A stretch of DNA of 64,000 bases from NCBI RefSeq assembly GCF_002531935.1, contig NZ_NWSV01000002.1:1-64000 (forward strand). Reading direction: 5' to 3'. Each line of letters starts with the position of its first letter. Positions within the stretch are counted from its first letter, which is position 1. The notes below the pieces were generated by a model, which searched no databases, was not told the DNA's origin, and was given only the letters and a program-made list of their open reading frames with translations. The DNA is from Rhizobium chutanense (GTDB lineage Bacteria > Pseudomonadota > Alphaproteobacteria > Rhizobiales > Rhizobiaceae). Positions 17,140-26,885 of the stretch are shown one piece after another. A program made the position numbers and the translations under genes.

Positions 17140-17233
17140 AGCAGTTACGGCATGCACGGTGAAAGTGACGCATCACAAAAGATGCACTTTATCAGTGCTA
17201 TCGTGAGATCCCGCATCGCCAGGGAGGCTCGCC

Positions 17234-18277
17234 ATGCTGAAGAATTACAAGGTGCTGAAGGGTACGGCGAGCGCGCTGGCGCTCGATGACGACAACGATC
17301 CGCATATCGAGATCCGCATCGAGGCGAACGGCGTCAGCTACCGCATCGCGCTCAACGTCCGCTCCAAGGAATCGCCGCACGACCTGCTCTATGCCAACAT
17401 CGTCGATTTCAAGCACGGGACGCTGACCGAGGCGCTCGAAGCCCTGCCGATGGGCCTGACCGACATCCGCAAGGACCATCCGGAGCTGGCGATCGACTAT
17501 GTCCGCGGCGGGCTGATCGAGCGCGAGGACATGAATGTCGCGCCCTTCCAGCTCTCCGGCCCGAAGAACGATCTGCGCGATTTCATCGAGCCGATCGTCC
17601 AGGAAGGCATCGCCGATACCGACGTGCATTTCTATGCCTTCGGCGAGGCCTGGGGACCTGAAAACAACAAGCCGGACGAATATTTCCATTTCGAGCCGGG
17701 CAACGGCATCCACGATATCCACATGAACCAGGGCGACGGCGGCAGCTTCAAGGCCACCAATGCGCCGAACCAGGACGGCGCGCTGCTCGTCCATTTCAAC
17801 AATACCAACGAATGGGCGGCGATCTTCCTCTGCTTCCAGTCGCAGAGCTGGAACACCAACGCCGCAACCGGCCATCCCGTTTCCGACAGCAGCGGCGGCC
17901 AGGGCCGCGGCGAAGGCACCCGCCGGCCGCAGCCGGTCGTCGCCTCCTCGCTGCGCATCATCGCCGCGCTGATCAACCCGGTGAACGGTGCAGGCGGCGT
18001 GGAAGCCGAAACGGTGACGCTCATCAACCGCTCCGACATATCGGTATCGCTCGACGGCTGGAAGCTGGAGGACGACAACGGCCGAACCCAGACGCTGTCG
18101 GGAACGATTGCCGCCGGCGAGCTGCGCACCATAGCGCTTGACGCCGCAGCCGGCGGCCCGCAGCTCGCCAACAAGGGCGGCGATATCATTCTGCGCAACC
18201 GCGAAGACGCCGTCGCCGACCGCGTCGGCTACGGCAAGAGCGAGACGGCAAACGAAGGCTGGACGACGATCTTTTGA
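17234..18277 (+). CDS. DUF2278 protein with C-terminal lamin-tail domain
   Basis: A 347-residue protein with two parts. Residues 1 to about 210 match DUF2278 (YukJ-like): LKNYKVLKGTASAL at the start, LLYANIVDFKHGTL, and a DVHFYAFGEAWGPE segment with a HDIHMNQG motif. A Gly/Arg-rich linker follows, then about 100 residues with the lamin-tail pattern (VETVTLINRSDISVSLDGWKLED and, near the end, GGDIILRNREDAVADRVGY). Lamin-tail domains in bacteria often accompany nucleases or surface proteins. No signal peptide is present. Function unknown. ATG has an AGGGAGG ribosome binding site. Confidence 0.8.
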   Translation: MLKNYKVLKGTASALALDDDNDPHIEIRIEANGVSYRIALNVRSKESPHDLLYANIVDFKHGTLTEALEALPMGLTDIRKDHPELAIDYVRGGLIEREDMNVAPFQLSGPKNDLRDFIEPIVQEGIADTDVHFYAFGEAWGPENNKPDEYFHFEPGNGIHDIHMNQGDGGSFKATNAPNQDGALLVHFNNTNEWAAIFLCFQSQSWNTNAATGHPVSDSSGGQGRGEGTRRPQPVVASSLRIIAALINPVNGAGGVEAETVTLINRSDISVSLDGWKLEDDNGRTQTLSGTIAAGELRTIALDAAAGGPQLANKGGDIILRNREDAVADRVGYGKSETANEGWTTIF

Positions 18278-18547
18278 TTGGGGTTCCGGCTGGCGGGCGA
18301 GAAGGAGTGTGAGGCAACGTCCTCCCACCAAGGATCGCTTTCGGCCGGAAGGAGACTGGTCGCATCTGGAGGGCGAGCCAGAAATGCAGACTCGGGTAGT
18401 TGCAGTTCGGGTTCACCCGGAAGTGCATTTCGCGGAATAGAACTAGGCGCTTATCAGTGCCGGGAATCGGATGTAACCTCTGCCGCTCGTTGACTCACCC
18501 GCGGTTGAGCAGTAGCTTGTGAAGTCGGTCATTAGGCTTGTCCTCAC

Positions 18548-20254
18548 ATGACGGGTCAATCTCTTCAGCGTCGCCTTGCCGCCATCGTCGTTGCCGATGT
18601 GGTGGGATATTCACGCCTGATGGAGGCAGATGAAGTCGCAACGCTGGCAAACCTCAGGGAACTCCGTTCCGGCACTATCGAGCCGGCTGTGATGCGTCAC
18701 AACGGTCGCATCTTCAAGGTCGTGGGCGACGGCTTCTTGATCGAATTCGGTAGCGCGGTGGAAGCGGTCGCAGCAGCGTTGGAAATACAACGGGCCACCA
18801 CTGCTGTTGAGGCTTCCGGAGACCGGCACCTGCTTTTGCGTGTAGGCGTCAATCTGGGAGATGTCATTGACGACGGTTCAGACGTCCTCGGCGACGGGGT
18901 CAATGTCGCGGCGCGCCTCGAGACGCAGGCCGCGCCGGGAGGTATCTGCATTTCAGCCAGCGTTCACGGCGAGATTGTCGGCAAGATCGACGACCTCTTC
19001 TTTGATGCAGGCGAACGCTACCTGAAGAACCTCACTCGCCCGGTCCACGTGTGGCATTGGCCGGATGCGCTGCAGAGCATATTGCCGCTGCCCGAAATTC
19101 CCTCGATCGCTGTACTGCCGTTCACGAATATGAGTGGGGATGAAGCGGACGCGCCTTTCGTCGACGGCATGACCGAAGACCTGATCACCGACCTTTCCCG
19201 TACGGCTGGCCTGTTCGTCATAGCGCGCAATTCCGTGTACGGCTACAAGGACAAGCCGGTCGACGTACGGCTGGTCGCCCAGGAACTCGGCGTCCGCTAC
19301 GTCCTGGAGGGGAGCGCCAGACGCGCAATCGGCCGTGTCCGCATCAATGCTCAATTGGTCGACGCGCAAGGCGGCGGGCACTTGTGGGCCGAGCGGTTTG
19401 ACAGGACGGTGGAAGATGTTTTCGAATTACAGGACGAGGTTAACGCCAAGATTGTTGAAGCCCTTGTCGGCCGGCTGACCATCCCGACGCCACGCAATCG
19501 GCCGAAAAACTTTGAGGCGTACGACCTGTGTGTGCGCGCCCGCCTCCTGACGGAAGAGTCGCCGCAAACTGAGCGTGAGGCCTATATATTGCTCCAACGC
19601 GCGGTCAAGCTCGAGCCATCATATGCCGAGGCGCTCGGTCTGCTCGCCTACAACCGTTGGCTTGCCTGGACTCATTTCGGCGAGCCCGAAGATCCCAACC
19701 GGAAGATGGCGACGACATCAGCGCAGAAGGCGGTCGACCTCGATCCCAACGATGCCGGCTGCCGTTACGTTCTGGGGACCATTTTGGCTTATGAGCGGCG
19801 ATGGGAGGAATCGGAGGCCGCCTTCGCCAAGGCCCTGGAGCTGGACCCCAACCACGCCGACACCTGGGCCGCCATGTCGGACATGTCAGTGCTGGATGGC
19901 AGGGTTGCCGACGGACTGGCGCAGATCGAAAAAGCTCTGCGGCTCAATCCCTATCCAGCCTGCTGGTATCTCTGTCATCTTGGGCAGGCCCAATACGCCG
20001 CGCGTGACTATGAGGCGGCGAAAGCTACACTCCGCAGGGAAGAAACGTATCGTACCAACTCACGCAAATTCCTGGCGGCTACGCTTGCGCAGTTGGGCCA
20101 CCATGAGGAGGCGCGGCGAGAAGCAGAATTGTTCCTGATCGCCCACCCTCATTTCACGATCGGCCATTGGCTCAGCTCCCAGCCGCTGCGCGATGCATCG
20201 GTACGAGACCACTTTGTGGACGGCTTCCGAAAGGCCGGCCTGCCGGAGATGTGA
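18548..20254 (+). CDS. Adenylate cyclase with TolB-like and TPR domains
   Basis: A 568-residue signalling protein common in rhizobia. Residues about 8-170 are a class III cyclase homology domain: metal Asp17 in VVADVVGYSRLME, the GDG turn at 60-62 and VNVAARLETQAAPGGICIS. Residues about 185-300 resemble the TolB N-terminal-like domain often fused to these cyclases (IAVLPFTNMSGDEADAPFVDGMTEDLITDLSR). The rest is a set of TPR repeats (for example WEESEAAFAKALELDPNHADTWA) for protein contacts. It probably makes cAMP, but the transition-state residues were not checked in detail. No ribosome binding site is obvious before ATG 18548. No membrane segment is visible. Confidence 0.85.
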   Translation: MTGQSLQRRLAAIVVADVVGYSRLMEADEVATLANLRELRSGTIEPAVMRHNGRIFKVVGDGFLIEFGSAVEAVAAALEIQRATTAVEASGDRHLLLRVGVNLGDVIDDGSDVLGDGVNVAARLETQAAPGGICISASVHGEIVGKIDDLFFDAGERYLKNLTRPVHVWHWPDALQSILPLPEIPSIAVLPFTNMSGDEADAPFVDGMTEDLITDLSRTAGLFVIARNSVYGYKDKPVDVRLVAQELGVRYVLEGSARRAIGRVRINAQLVDAQGGGHLWAERFDRTVEDVFELQDEVNAKIVEALVGRLTIPTPRNRPKNFEAYDLCVRARLLTEESPQTEREAYILLQRAVKLEPSYAEALGLLAYNRWLAWTHFGEPEDPNRKMATTSAQKAVDLDPNDAGCRYVLGTILAYERRWEESEAAFAKALELDPNHADTWAAMSDMSVLDGRVADGLAQIEKALRLNPYPACWYLCHLGQAQYAARDYEAAKATLRREETYRTNSRKFLAATLAQLGHHEEARREAELFLIAHPHFTIGHWLSSQPLRDASVRDHFVDGFRKAGLPEM

Positions 20255-20316
20255 CAGCGGGTGGGGACGGCTCTCATCAATCTTCGCTTCATAGCCGGCC
20301 GCCCCCGCCCTCTCAC

Positions 20317-21537
20317 TCAGCCACCAATCTCCGCCGCAATCAGCTTGCCCAGCCGACTGATCCCATCCTCGATCATCTGCTCATTGGCGCAGGAGAAGCT
20401 GACGCGGAAGGTGTTGGCGCCGGAGCCGTCGGCGAAGAAGGCTTTGCCGGGCACGAAGGCGACCTTGGCGGTTTCGAGCGATTTGGCGAGAAGCTTGGCG
20501 CCGTCCATGCCCTCCGGCAGCGTGATCCAGATGAACATGCCGCCTTCCGGCTTCGTCCAGCTCGTGCCCTCGGGCATATATTTCTCGAGTGCGGCCAGCA
20601 TGCAGTCGCGGCGATGGCTGTAGGCCGCCTTGATCTTGGCGACCTGCGTCTCGAATCCGCGCTCGACGACATTGGCGATCGCGATCTGGTTGATTGTCGA
20701 GGAATGCAGGTCGGCCGCCTGCTTCATCAGCACCAGCTTGCGGATGACGGGCGCATTGGCGACGATGAAGCCGACGCGCAGGCCGGGCGCCAGCGTCTTG
20801 GAAAAGCTGCCGCAATAAATCGTGCGCGTATCGTTGATATGGCCCTTTTCGGCAATCTCGAGCGCCAGGATCGGCGAAATCGGATCACCGTCGTAACGCA
20901 GCGACTGATAGGCCGCATCCTCGATGACGGCGATGTCGAGCTCTTCGGCGAGCGCCAGCACCTTCTTGCGGCCATCGAGATCGACCGTTTCGCCGGTCGG
21001 ATTGGAAAAATCCGCGGAGAGATAGGCGAACTTCACCTTGCCGCCGGCAGCGGCCGCGGCAACGCGATAGGAATCGGGTGTCCGGTTGCCGTTCAGCGTC
21101 AACTGGTCATAGGCCGGTTCATAAGCGTTGAAGGCCTGCAGCGCGCCGAGATAGGTCGGCCAGGTCACCAGCGCGGTATCGTTGGGCGACAGGAAGAGCT
21201 TGCCGAGATAATCGAGCCCCTGCTGCGAGCCGGAGACGATGAAGACATTGTCGAATTCGCAGGGAATACCGAGCGCGCCCATCTGCCCAGCCAGCCATTC
21301 GCGTAACGGCTTGTAGCCTTCGCTGAGCGAATATTGCAGCGCCGAATTGACCGCAGGGCCCGAGAAAATATCGGCATAGGCCTGCTGGAATTCCTCGGCC
21401 GGAAACAACGTTGGATCCGGAATGCCGCCAGCAAAGGAAATAATGTCGGGCTGGTCGAGAAGCTTCAAGAGCTCTCGGATTTCGGATGCGCGCATGCGCG
21501 ACGAGCGCGACGCAAACATGGTGTCCCAGTTCAGCAT
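20317..21537 (-). CDS. PLP-dependent aminotransferase (class I/II)
   Basis: A 406-residue fold-type I aminotransferase resembling 2-aminoadipate/aromatic aminotransferases (LysN- or MocR-domain-like). Motifs: IISFAGGIPDPTLFP near the N-terminus, FIVSGSQQGLDYLGKLFL, FSNPTGETVDL, and the PLP lysine in YCGSFSKTLAPGLRVGFIVA. It would transfer amino groups between an amino acid and 2-oxoglutarate; substrate unknown. ATG 21537 has GAGG about 8 bases upstream; the longer frame lacks homology. Convergent with the cyclase gene and divergent from ilvE. Confidence 0.86.
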   Translation of the reverse strand: MLNWDTMFASRSSRMRASEIRELLKLLDQPDIISFAGGIPDPTLFPAEEFQQAYADIFSGPAVNSALQYSLSEGYKPLREWLAGQMGALGIPCEFDNVFIVSGSQQGLDYLGKLFLSPNDTALVTWPTYLGALQAFNAYEPAYDQLTLNGNRTPDSYRVAAAAAGGKVKFAYLSADFSNPTGETVDLDGRKKVLALAEELDIAVIEDAAYQSLRYDGDPISPILALEIAEKGHINDTRTIYCGSFSKTLAPGLRVGFIVANAPVIRKLVLMKQAADLHSSTINQIAIANVVERGFETQVAKIKAAYSHRRDCMLAALEKYMPEGTSWTKPEGGMFIWITLPEGMDGAKLLAKSLETAKVAFVPGKAFFADGSGANTFRVSFSCANEQMIEDGISRLGKLIAAEIGG

Positions 21538-21839
21538 GGAGGTTTCCTCGTATTTTCTATACCGCCGACAAACCATGGGGCGGAAATTATGTCAACAATA
21601 CTGACCTATTTTCTTGTTACCGTGACAAAGTTTGAAGATCCGGCATTCGAAAGCCCCAGCCAATTGGGCAGACGTTGGAGGTTTCACGCAAACGGCCCAG
21701 CCTGTTGCGTGAAAATTTGCCGCTTCAAGCGACTATTCGTCTGATCAAAAGCCGAAACCGGCCGATTCAGTCCTTTCCAAAACCGGCCCGGGGGCAGTAG
21801 TGTGCGCGCCATTATTCAATGGACTATCAAGGTGCCAGC

Positions 21840-22940
21840 ATGACCGCGACGTCGACCTCTCCTGAAATCACAATCGAATTCCATAAGTCTCCCGTTCCCG
21901 ACGCCGACCGCATCAAGGCACTGGAAACACCCGGCTTCGGCAAGATCTTCACCGATCATATGGTGCTGGCACGCTGGACGGCCGACAAGGGCTGGCACGA
22001 TGCAAAGGTGACGCCGCGCCGCCCCCTGGAACTCGATCCGGCAAGCGCCGTGCTGCACTACGCCCAGGAAATCTTCGAAGGCATGAAGGCCTACAAGGCC
22101 GACGACGGCCGCATTCTGCTCTTCCGGCCGGAAGAAAACGCCCGCCGCTTCGCTCGGTCGGCAGCCCGCATGGCAATGCCGGAGGTACCGGAAGACCTTT
22201 TCCTGAAGGCCGTCGAAGAACTGGTCCGAGTCGATAAGAACTGGATACCCTCGGGCGACGCCAGTCTTTATCTCCGCCCCTTCATGTTCGCCAACGAGGC
22301 GTTTCTCGGGGTTCGTCCGGCTCAGGAATATATCTTCTGCGTCATCGCCTCTCCGGTTGGCGCCTATTTCAAGGGCGGCGCGAAGGCCGTCTCCCTTTGG
22401 GTAGAGACCGAATACACCCGTGCAGCCAGCGGCGGGACAGGTGCTGCAAAATGCGGCGGAAACTACGCAGCCAGCCTCGTGGCGCAAGCCGAGGCCTCGA
22501 AGAAGGGTTGCGATCAGGTCGTCTTCCTGGATGCCGCAGAGCATCGCTGGGTCGAAGAACTCGGCGGCATGAACGTCTTCTTCGTGATGAACGATGGATC
22601 GGTGGTAACCCCGCCGTTGGGCGGCACGATCCTGCCGGGCATCACCCGGGCCTCCGTCATCGTGCTCGCTGAGGAAAAGGGCCTGCGCGTGGAGCAGCGT
22701 CCCTACTCCTTTGCGGAATGGCAGGAGGATGCCGCCAGTGGCAGGCTCGTCGAAGCCTTCGCTTGCGGCACGGCCGCGGTCCTTGCGGGCATCGGCCTGG
22801 TTCGACATGCCGGCGGCGAGTTTCTGGTCGGAGACGGACAGACCGGCAAGCTGACCAGCGAACTGCGCCAGCAGCTCGTCAGCCTGCAGAAGGGCGTAAC
22901 GAACGATGAGCACGGCTGGACACGCCTCGTCACGGCCTAA
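21840..22940 (+). CDS. ilvE: Branched-chain amino acid aminotransferase
   Basis: A 366-residue fold-type IV aminotransferase that makes or degrades Leu, Ile and Val with glutamate/2-oxoglutarate. Motifs: LHYAQEIFEGMKAYK, IFCVIASPVGAYFKGG, the PLP-lysine region TGAAKCGGNYAASLVAQ, and VVTPPLGGTILPGITRASV. Length and pattern fit the eukaryote-like (BCAT group II) subclass. ATG 21840 is preceded by AAGGTG; an ATG at 21819 has no ribosome binding site. It shares the window with ilvC and ilvIH but is not in an operon with them. A hairpin follows the stop. Confidence 0.9.
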   Translation: MTATSTSPEITIEFHKSPVPDADRIKALETPGFGKIFTDHMVLARWTADKGWHDAKVTPRRPLELDPASAVLHYAQEIFEGMKAYKADDGRILLFRPEENARRFARSAARMAMPEVPEDLFLKAVEELVRVDKNWIPSGDASLYLRPFMFANEAFLGVRPAQEYIFCVIASPVGAYFKGGAKAVSLWVETEYTRAASGGTGAAKCGGNYAASLVAQAEASKKGCDQVVFLDAAEHRWVEELGGMNVFFVMNDGSVVTPPLGGTILPGITRASVIVLAEEKGLRVEQRPYSFAEWQEDAASGRLVEAFACGTAAVLAGIGLVRHAGGEFLVGDGQTGKLTSELRQQLVSLQKGVTNDEHGWTRLVTA

Positions 22941-22958
22941 ACTTCAGACCTTCCACGC

Positions 22959-22998
22959 GAAAGGCGGCGCCAACACCGACATGGTGGGCGCCGCTTTC
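22959..22998 (+). terminator. Hairpin after ilvE
   Basis: GAAAGGCGGCGCC (22959-22971) pairs with GGCGCCGCTTTC (22987-22998) with one bulged base and a 15-base loop. It starts 18 bp after the ilvE stop. Confidence 0.5.
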
Positions 22999-23071
22999 CA
23001 CCTCGCCTGCTCGCCATTGACCATCTTCAACCGAATTCTTACATTTGCTCCATCGAAGGAGAAAAGTAAGA

Positions 23072-23281
23072 ATGGCGACAGCAACCCTTTCTTCAAAATT
23101 CCAGATTTCCATTCCGAAGGAAGTGCGCGATGAGCAGCACTGGGCGGCGGGTCAGGAATTCGTATTCATTCCGAAAGGCAAAGGCGTGCTGCTGATGCCA
23201 GTTCCCACCCTTGCCGACCTTCACGGCATGGCCGAGGGTGCGGACAAGAACAACTACCGCGACCGGAACGATCGCTTCTGA
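23072..23281 (+). CDS. VapB-type antitoxin (AbrB/MazE fold)
   Basis: A 69-residue antitoxin with a swapped-hairpin AbrB DNA-binding domain: TATLSSKFQISIPKEVRDE, then FVFIPKGKGVLLMPV. The C-terminal tail (GMAEGADKNNYRDRNDRF) would neutralise the toxin. ATG has AAGGAGA upstream. Its TGA stop overlaps the toxin ATG (ATGA), so the two are translationally coupled and the complex should repress its own promoter. Confidence 0.85.
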   Translation: MATATLSSKFQISIPKEVRDEQHWAAGQEFVFIPKGKGVLLMPVPTLADLHGMAEGADKNNYRDRNDRF

Positions 23282-23658
23282 TGCGTGTGGTCGATAGTTC
23301 TGCATGGGTGGAATGGCTGACGAAAAGTGTGGCGGGAAGCCGGCTGGCGGCTGAAATCCCGCCACGCGATCAATGTATCGTGCCGACGATCGTCCAGCTC
23401 GAGCTTTCCAAATGGTTGGCACGCGAAAGGGACGACGAAGCCGTCGACGGCTTCATCGCCTATACCGCCAGATGCATTGTGGCTCCCCTCGACACAGCGC
23501 TCGCCCGCCGCGCCGCCGAAATATCCGCAGCCTTGAAGCTCGCAACCGCCGATGCGATCATCTATGCGACGGCGGAGCGCCACAATGCCGATATCCTGAC
23601 ATGCGATGCCCATTTCAAGGGCCTGGAGCGCGCCCTCTACATCGACAAAAAAGACTGA
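23281..23658 (+). CDS. VapC-type PIN-domain toxin
   Basis: A 125-residue PIN-domain ribonuclease. The four acidic positions are visible: Asp5 in VVDSSAWVEW, Glu in QLELSKWL, Asp in LATADAIIYATA and Asp in LTCDAHFKGL. VapC toxins cleave initiator tRNA or other structured RNAs; the target here is unknown. It overlaps the antitoxin stop by 1 bp. A second, unrelated toxin-antitoxin module begins about 120 bp downstream on the same strand. Confidence 0.87.
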   Translation: MRVVDSSAWVEWLTKSVAGSRLAAEIPPRDQCIVPTIVQLELSKWLARERDDEAVDGFIAYTARCIVAPLDTALARRAAEISAALKLATADAIIYATAERHNADILTCDAHFKGLERALYIDKKD

Positions 23659-23775
23659 CCCGCATGTGACCCAAGTGCTCGACGGCGGCGGTTAACGCTT
23701 TTATCACAGTCGGGGGAATGATAATCTGGCATCAGGGACAGCTGATACCAGCATGGGCGGACGGCACCGAATTCA

Positions 23776-24027
23776 ATGGCGAAAATGACGATCTCGCTTC
23801 CGGATCACCTGGCAGATTACGTCGCGCGCCGTGTCGCAAGCGGCAGATACAGCAGCGCCAGCACATATCTGACGGAACTCATCCTTAAGGACCAGGACCA
23901 TCGCAAGCTGGATGACGACGAAATACGTGAGATTCTGAGACTGGCTGAGGAGAGCGGCATCAGCGACCGGCGCATTGCCGACATCCTGTTGGAAACGAAG
24001 GCGAAACTGCGTGACAACTACCTATAG
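23776..24027 (+). CDS. ParD-type antitoxin
   Basis: An 83-residue antitoxin. The N-terminal ribbon-helix-helix region reads KMTISLPDHLADYVARRV, followed by GRYSSASTYLTELILKDQD, typical of ParD/CopG-type proteins. The C-terminal half (IREILRLAEESGISDRRIAD) is helical and would bind the toxin. It overlaps the downstream toxin by 17 bp. Confidence 0.82.
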   Translation: MAKMTISLPDHLADYVARRVASGRYSSASTYLTELILKDQDHRKLDDDEIREILRLAEESGISDRRIADILLETKAKLRDNYL

Positions 24028-24337
24028 GCTGACCCGAACCGCGGACGCCGTACTGTCAGGCATCGACGAATATGCCAGCCTGCATTTCGGCGAGGCGCAG
24101 GCGGATGCCTATCTTCTCGATTGGGACAGAATTTTCGTGCTTCTTTCACGCGTACCCTCCATGGGAGACAGGTGCGACGAGCTCGGCGCCGGGCTTCGCC
24201 GCCTCCTCCACATGCGCCATGTCGCCTTCTACCGCGAAATACCGGACGGCATCCTCGTGATCGACATCATCGGCGCTGACCGGCTTTCCGACAGACACCT
24301 TCAATCCAACCGACCGGCTGGCCCGCATGCCTCATGA
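24011..24337 (+). CDS. ParE/RelE-family toxin
   Basis: A 108-residue toxin with the ParE pattern: YRLTRTADAVLSGIDEYASLHFG, a central LLSRVPSMGDRCDELGAGLRRLLHMRHVAFYRE, and DGILVIDIIGADR at the end. ParE proteins poison DNA gyrase, while RelE relatives cut mRNA on ribosomes; the lack of obvious RelE catalytic residues favours ParE. I chose the GTG at 24011, inside the antitoxin gene, because homology starts there; a TTG at 23975 is less likely. The 3' end overlaps the methyltransferase start by 11 bp. Confidence 0.78.
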   Translation: MTTTYRLTRTADAVLSGIDEYASLHFGEAQADAYLLDWDRIFVLLSRVPSMGDRCDELGAGLRRLLHMRHVAFYREIPDGILVIDIIGADRLSDRHLQSNRPAGPHAS

Positions 24338-24914
24338 CACGACCTCCGCCTTTTACGAGGAAAACGCCGAAACATACGCCAATCGGGTACGCAGCCTGCC
24401 AAAGCAACAGCTCGAAGCCTTCCTCGCCGGTCTCGCGCCGGGTGGCGCAATCCTCGAACTTGGCTGCGGCGGCGGGCAGGACAGCGCCTATATGCTGTCG
24501 CAAGGTTTCGACGTGACGCCGACCGATGGGTCGGCCGAGCTGGCAAGACAGGCGGAACGGCTGATCGGCAGGCCGGTCAGGGTCATGCTGTTCCAAGAGC
24601 TCGACGCCGACAGCACCTTCGACGGCGTCTGGGCGCATGCGAGCCTTCTCCACGTCCCGAGGCCGGAACTGCCCGACGTCTTCGCCCGCATCCGCCGCGC
24701 CCTGCGCCCCGGCGGCCTCCTTCACGCGAGCTTCAAGGCCGGGGAAGCAGAAGGCCATGACGACTTCGGGCGTTACTACAACTATCCTTCCGCCGAATGG
24801 CTCTCGGAGCTTTTGACGAAAGGCGGCTGGCGGAATATCGCCATCCGCCCATATGACGGCGGCGGATATGACGGCAAGCCGACCCGCTGGCTCACCATCC
24901 GCGCGCAAAAATAA
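24327..24914 (+). CDS. SAM-dependent methyltransferase (class I)
   Basis: A 195-residue class I methyltransferase. Motif I is ILELGCGGGQDSAYM at about 42-56, the acidic loop after strand 2 is DVTPTDGS, and DGVWAHASLLHVPRPELPDVF followed by ALRPGGLLHASFKAGE marks motifs of the small-molecule methyltransferase group. The target is unknown. Its ATG overlaps the ParE toxin gene by 11 bp, so it may be translated from the toxin-antitoxin transcript, an unusual arrangement. Confidence 0.83.
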   Translation: MPHDTTSAFYEENAETYANRVRSLPKQQLEAFLAGLAPGGAILELGCGGGQDSAYMLSQGFDVTPTDGSAELARQAERLIGRPVRVMLFQELDADSTFDGVWAHASLLHVPRPELPDVFARIRRALRPGGLLHASFKAGEAEGHDDFGRYYNYPSAEWLSELLTKGGWRNIAIRPYDGGGYDGKPTRWLTIRAQK

Positions 24915-24956
24915 AGGCCGGAGCTTTCGCGCCGGCGGGACATCACGCCTATTTTC

Positions 24957-25703
24957 TCACGCCGGCACCTCAATGCGAGGAGGCAGACGTCGCAACTCTC
25001 TGATTTCATCGAGGAGGCGATCGACAATCCAGTGCCGTTGCGGCGGTATCGCATCGATCAGCCCGATGAACGCATTCTCGATCACATCCCCCTTGAACCA
25101 TTCAAGGGCAAGATCGCGCTTTTCCCGCGCAACATCCTGCCAAAAACCGTTGCCCCGGTAGAGACTTTGAAGATCGGCATCGGCAAGCTGAATGAAAGCG
25201 TTCGGCGTCGGCTGTTTCAGCCACAGATCAAGGCATGCCTCGAACTGCAGGTCGAGTCTTGCCATCGCCACGATCCAGTGCCAAGCCGACGCATCGAAAT
25301 CAGGATCCAGCAGTCTCTTATAGGCCCAGGCCGAGTAGAAAAAATTCGCGACAGCCGCCTGTTCGGCTATCGGCCATTGCTGCCAGTCGCACAATAAAAG
25401 CTTGGAAGCGATGATCGGCGGCTCGAAACCATACGAGGATGGGCTGAGGACGGCACAGTGCAGGATACGCGGCAGGAAATGCTTGAAATCATCGGCCGAG
25501 CCGACTGTCGTTATCGCACTTGCCGCATACTCGGCCAACTCCGCCGCCTGGATCTCGCGCAAAGGAGCGGACTTGAGTGCAGTCAGAAATTTCTCGGCGT
25601 CCCGCAGCGGCGAAGCGTCCAGGGACGACGGGAAGGGATATTCCAGGAATGCAGGATAGAGGGTTCCAAGTCCGTCTTCCAGGTCCTTCCTTGCCACCCG
25701 CAT
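24957..25703 (-). CDS. Hypothetical protein, helical
   Basis: A 248-residue protein I do not recognise. It is rich in Trp, Leu and Ala with helical character: FLTALKSAPLREIQAAELAEYAAS, HFLPRILHCAVLSP, WPIAEQAAVANFFYSAWAY and HWIVAMARLDLQFEACLDLW. No signal peptide or membrane segment is evident. The start is uncertain: ATG 25703 has a weak site, and a GTG at 25718 is also possible; the longer frame to 25967 runs into ilvC and is not credible. It lies on the same strand downstream of ilvC, but a terminator separates them. Confidence 0.6.
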   Translation of the reverse strand: MRVARKDLEDGLGTLYPAFLEYPFPSSLDASPLRDAEKFLTALKSAPLREIQAAELAEYAASAITTVGSADDFKHFLPRILHCAVLSPSSYGFEPPIIASKLLLCDWQQWPIAEQAAVANFFYSAWAYKRLLDPDFDASAWHWIVAMARLDLQFEACLDLWLKQPTPNAFIQLADADLQSLYRGNGFWQDVAREKRDLALEWFKGDVIENAFIGLIDAIPPQRHWIVDRLLDEIRELRRLPPRIEVPA

Positions 25704-25765
25704 GATCGCTTCAAACACGTCAGATCCAATATACCAACTTCGACAACAGACGCACCAATAGCAAA

Positions 25766-25793
25766 GGAGGCCGGAGCTTTCACTCCGACCTCC
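25766..25793 (-). terminator. ilvC terminator
   Basis: On the minus strand GGAGGTCGGAG pairs with CTCCGGCCTCC around a 6-base loop and is followed by TTTGC. It begins about 24 bp past the ilvC stop codon. Confidence 0.65.
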
Positions 25794-25816
25794 CCGTTTT
25801 ATTTCACTGGAACCGT

Positions 25817-26872
<1,056 letters not shown>

Positions 26873-26885
26873 TCATGAAAGCGGG

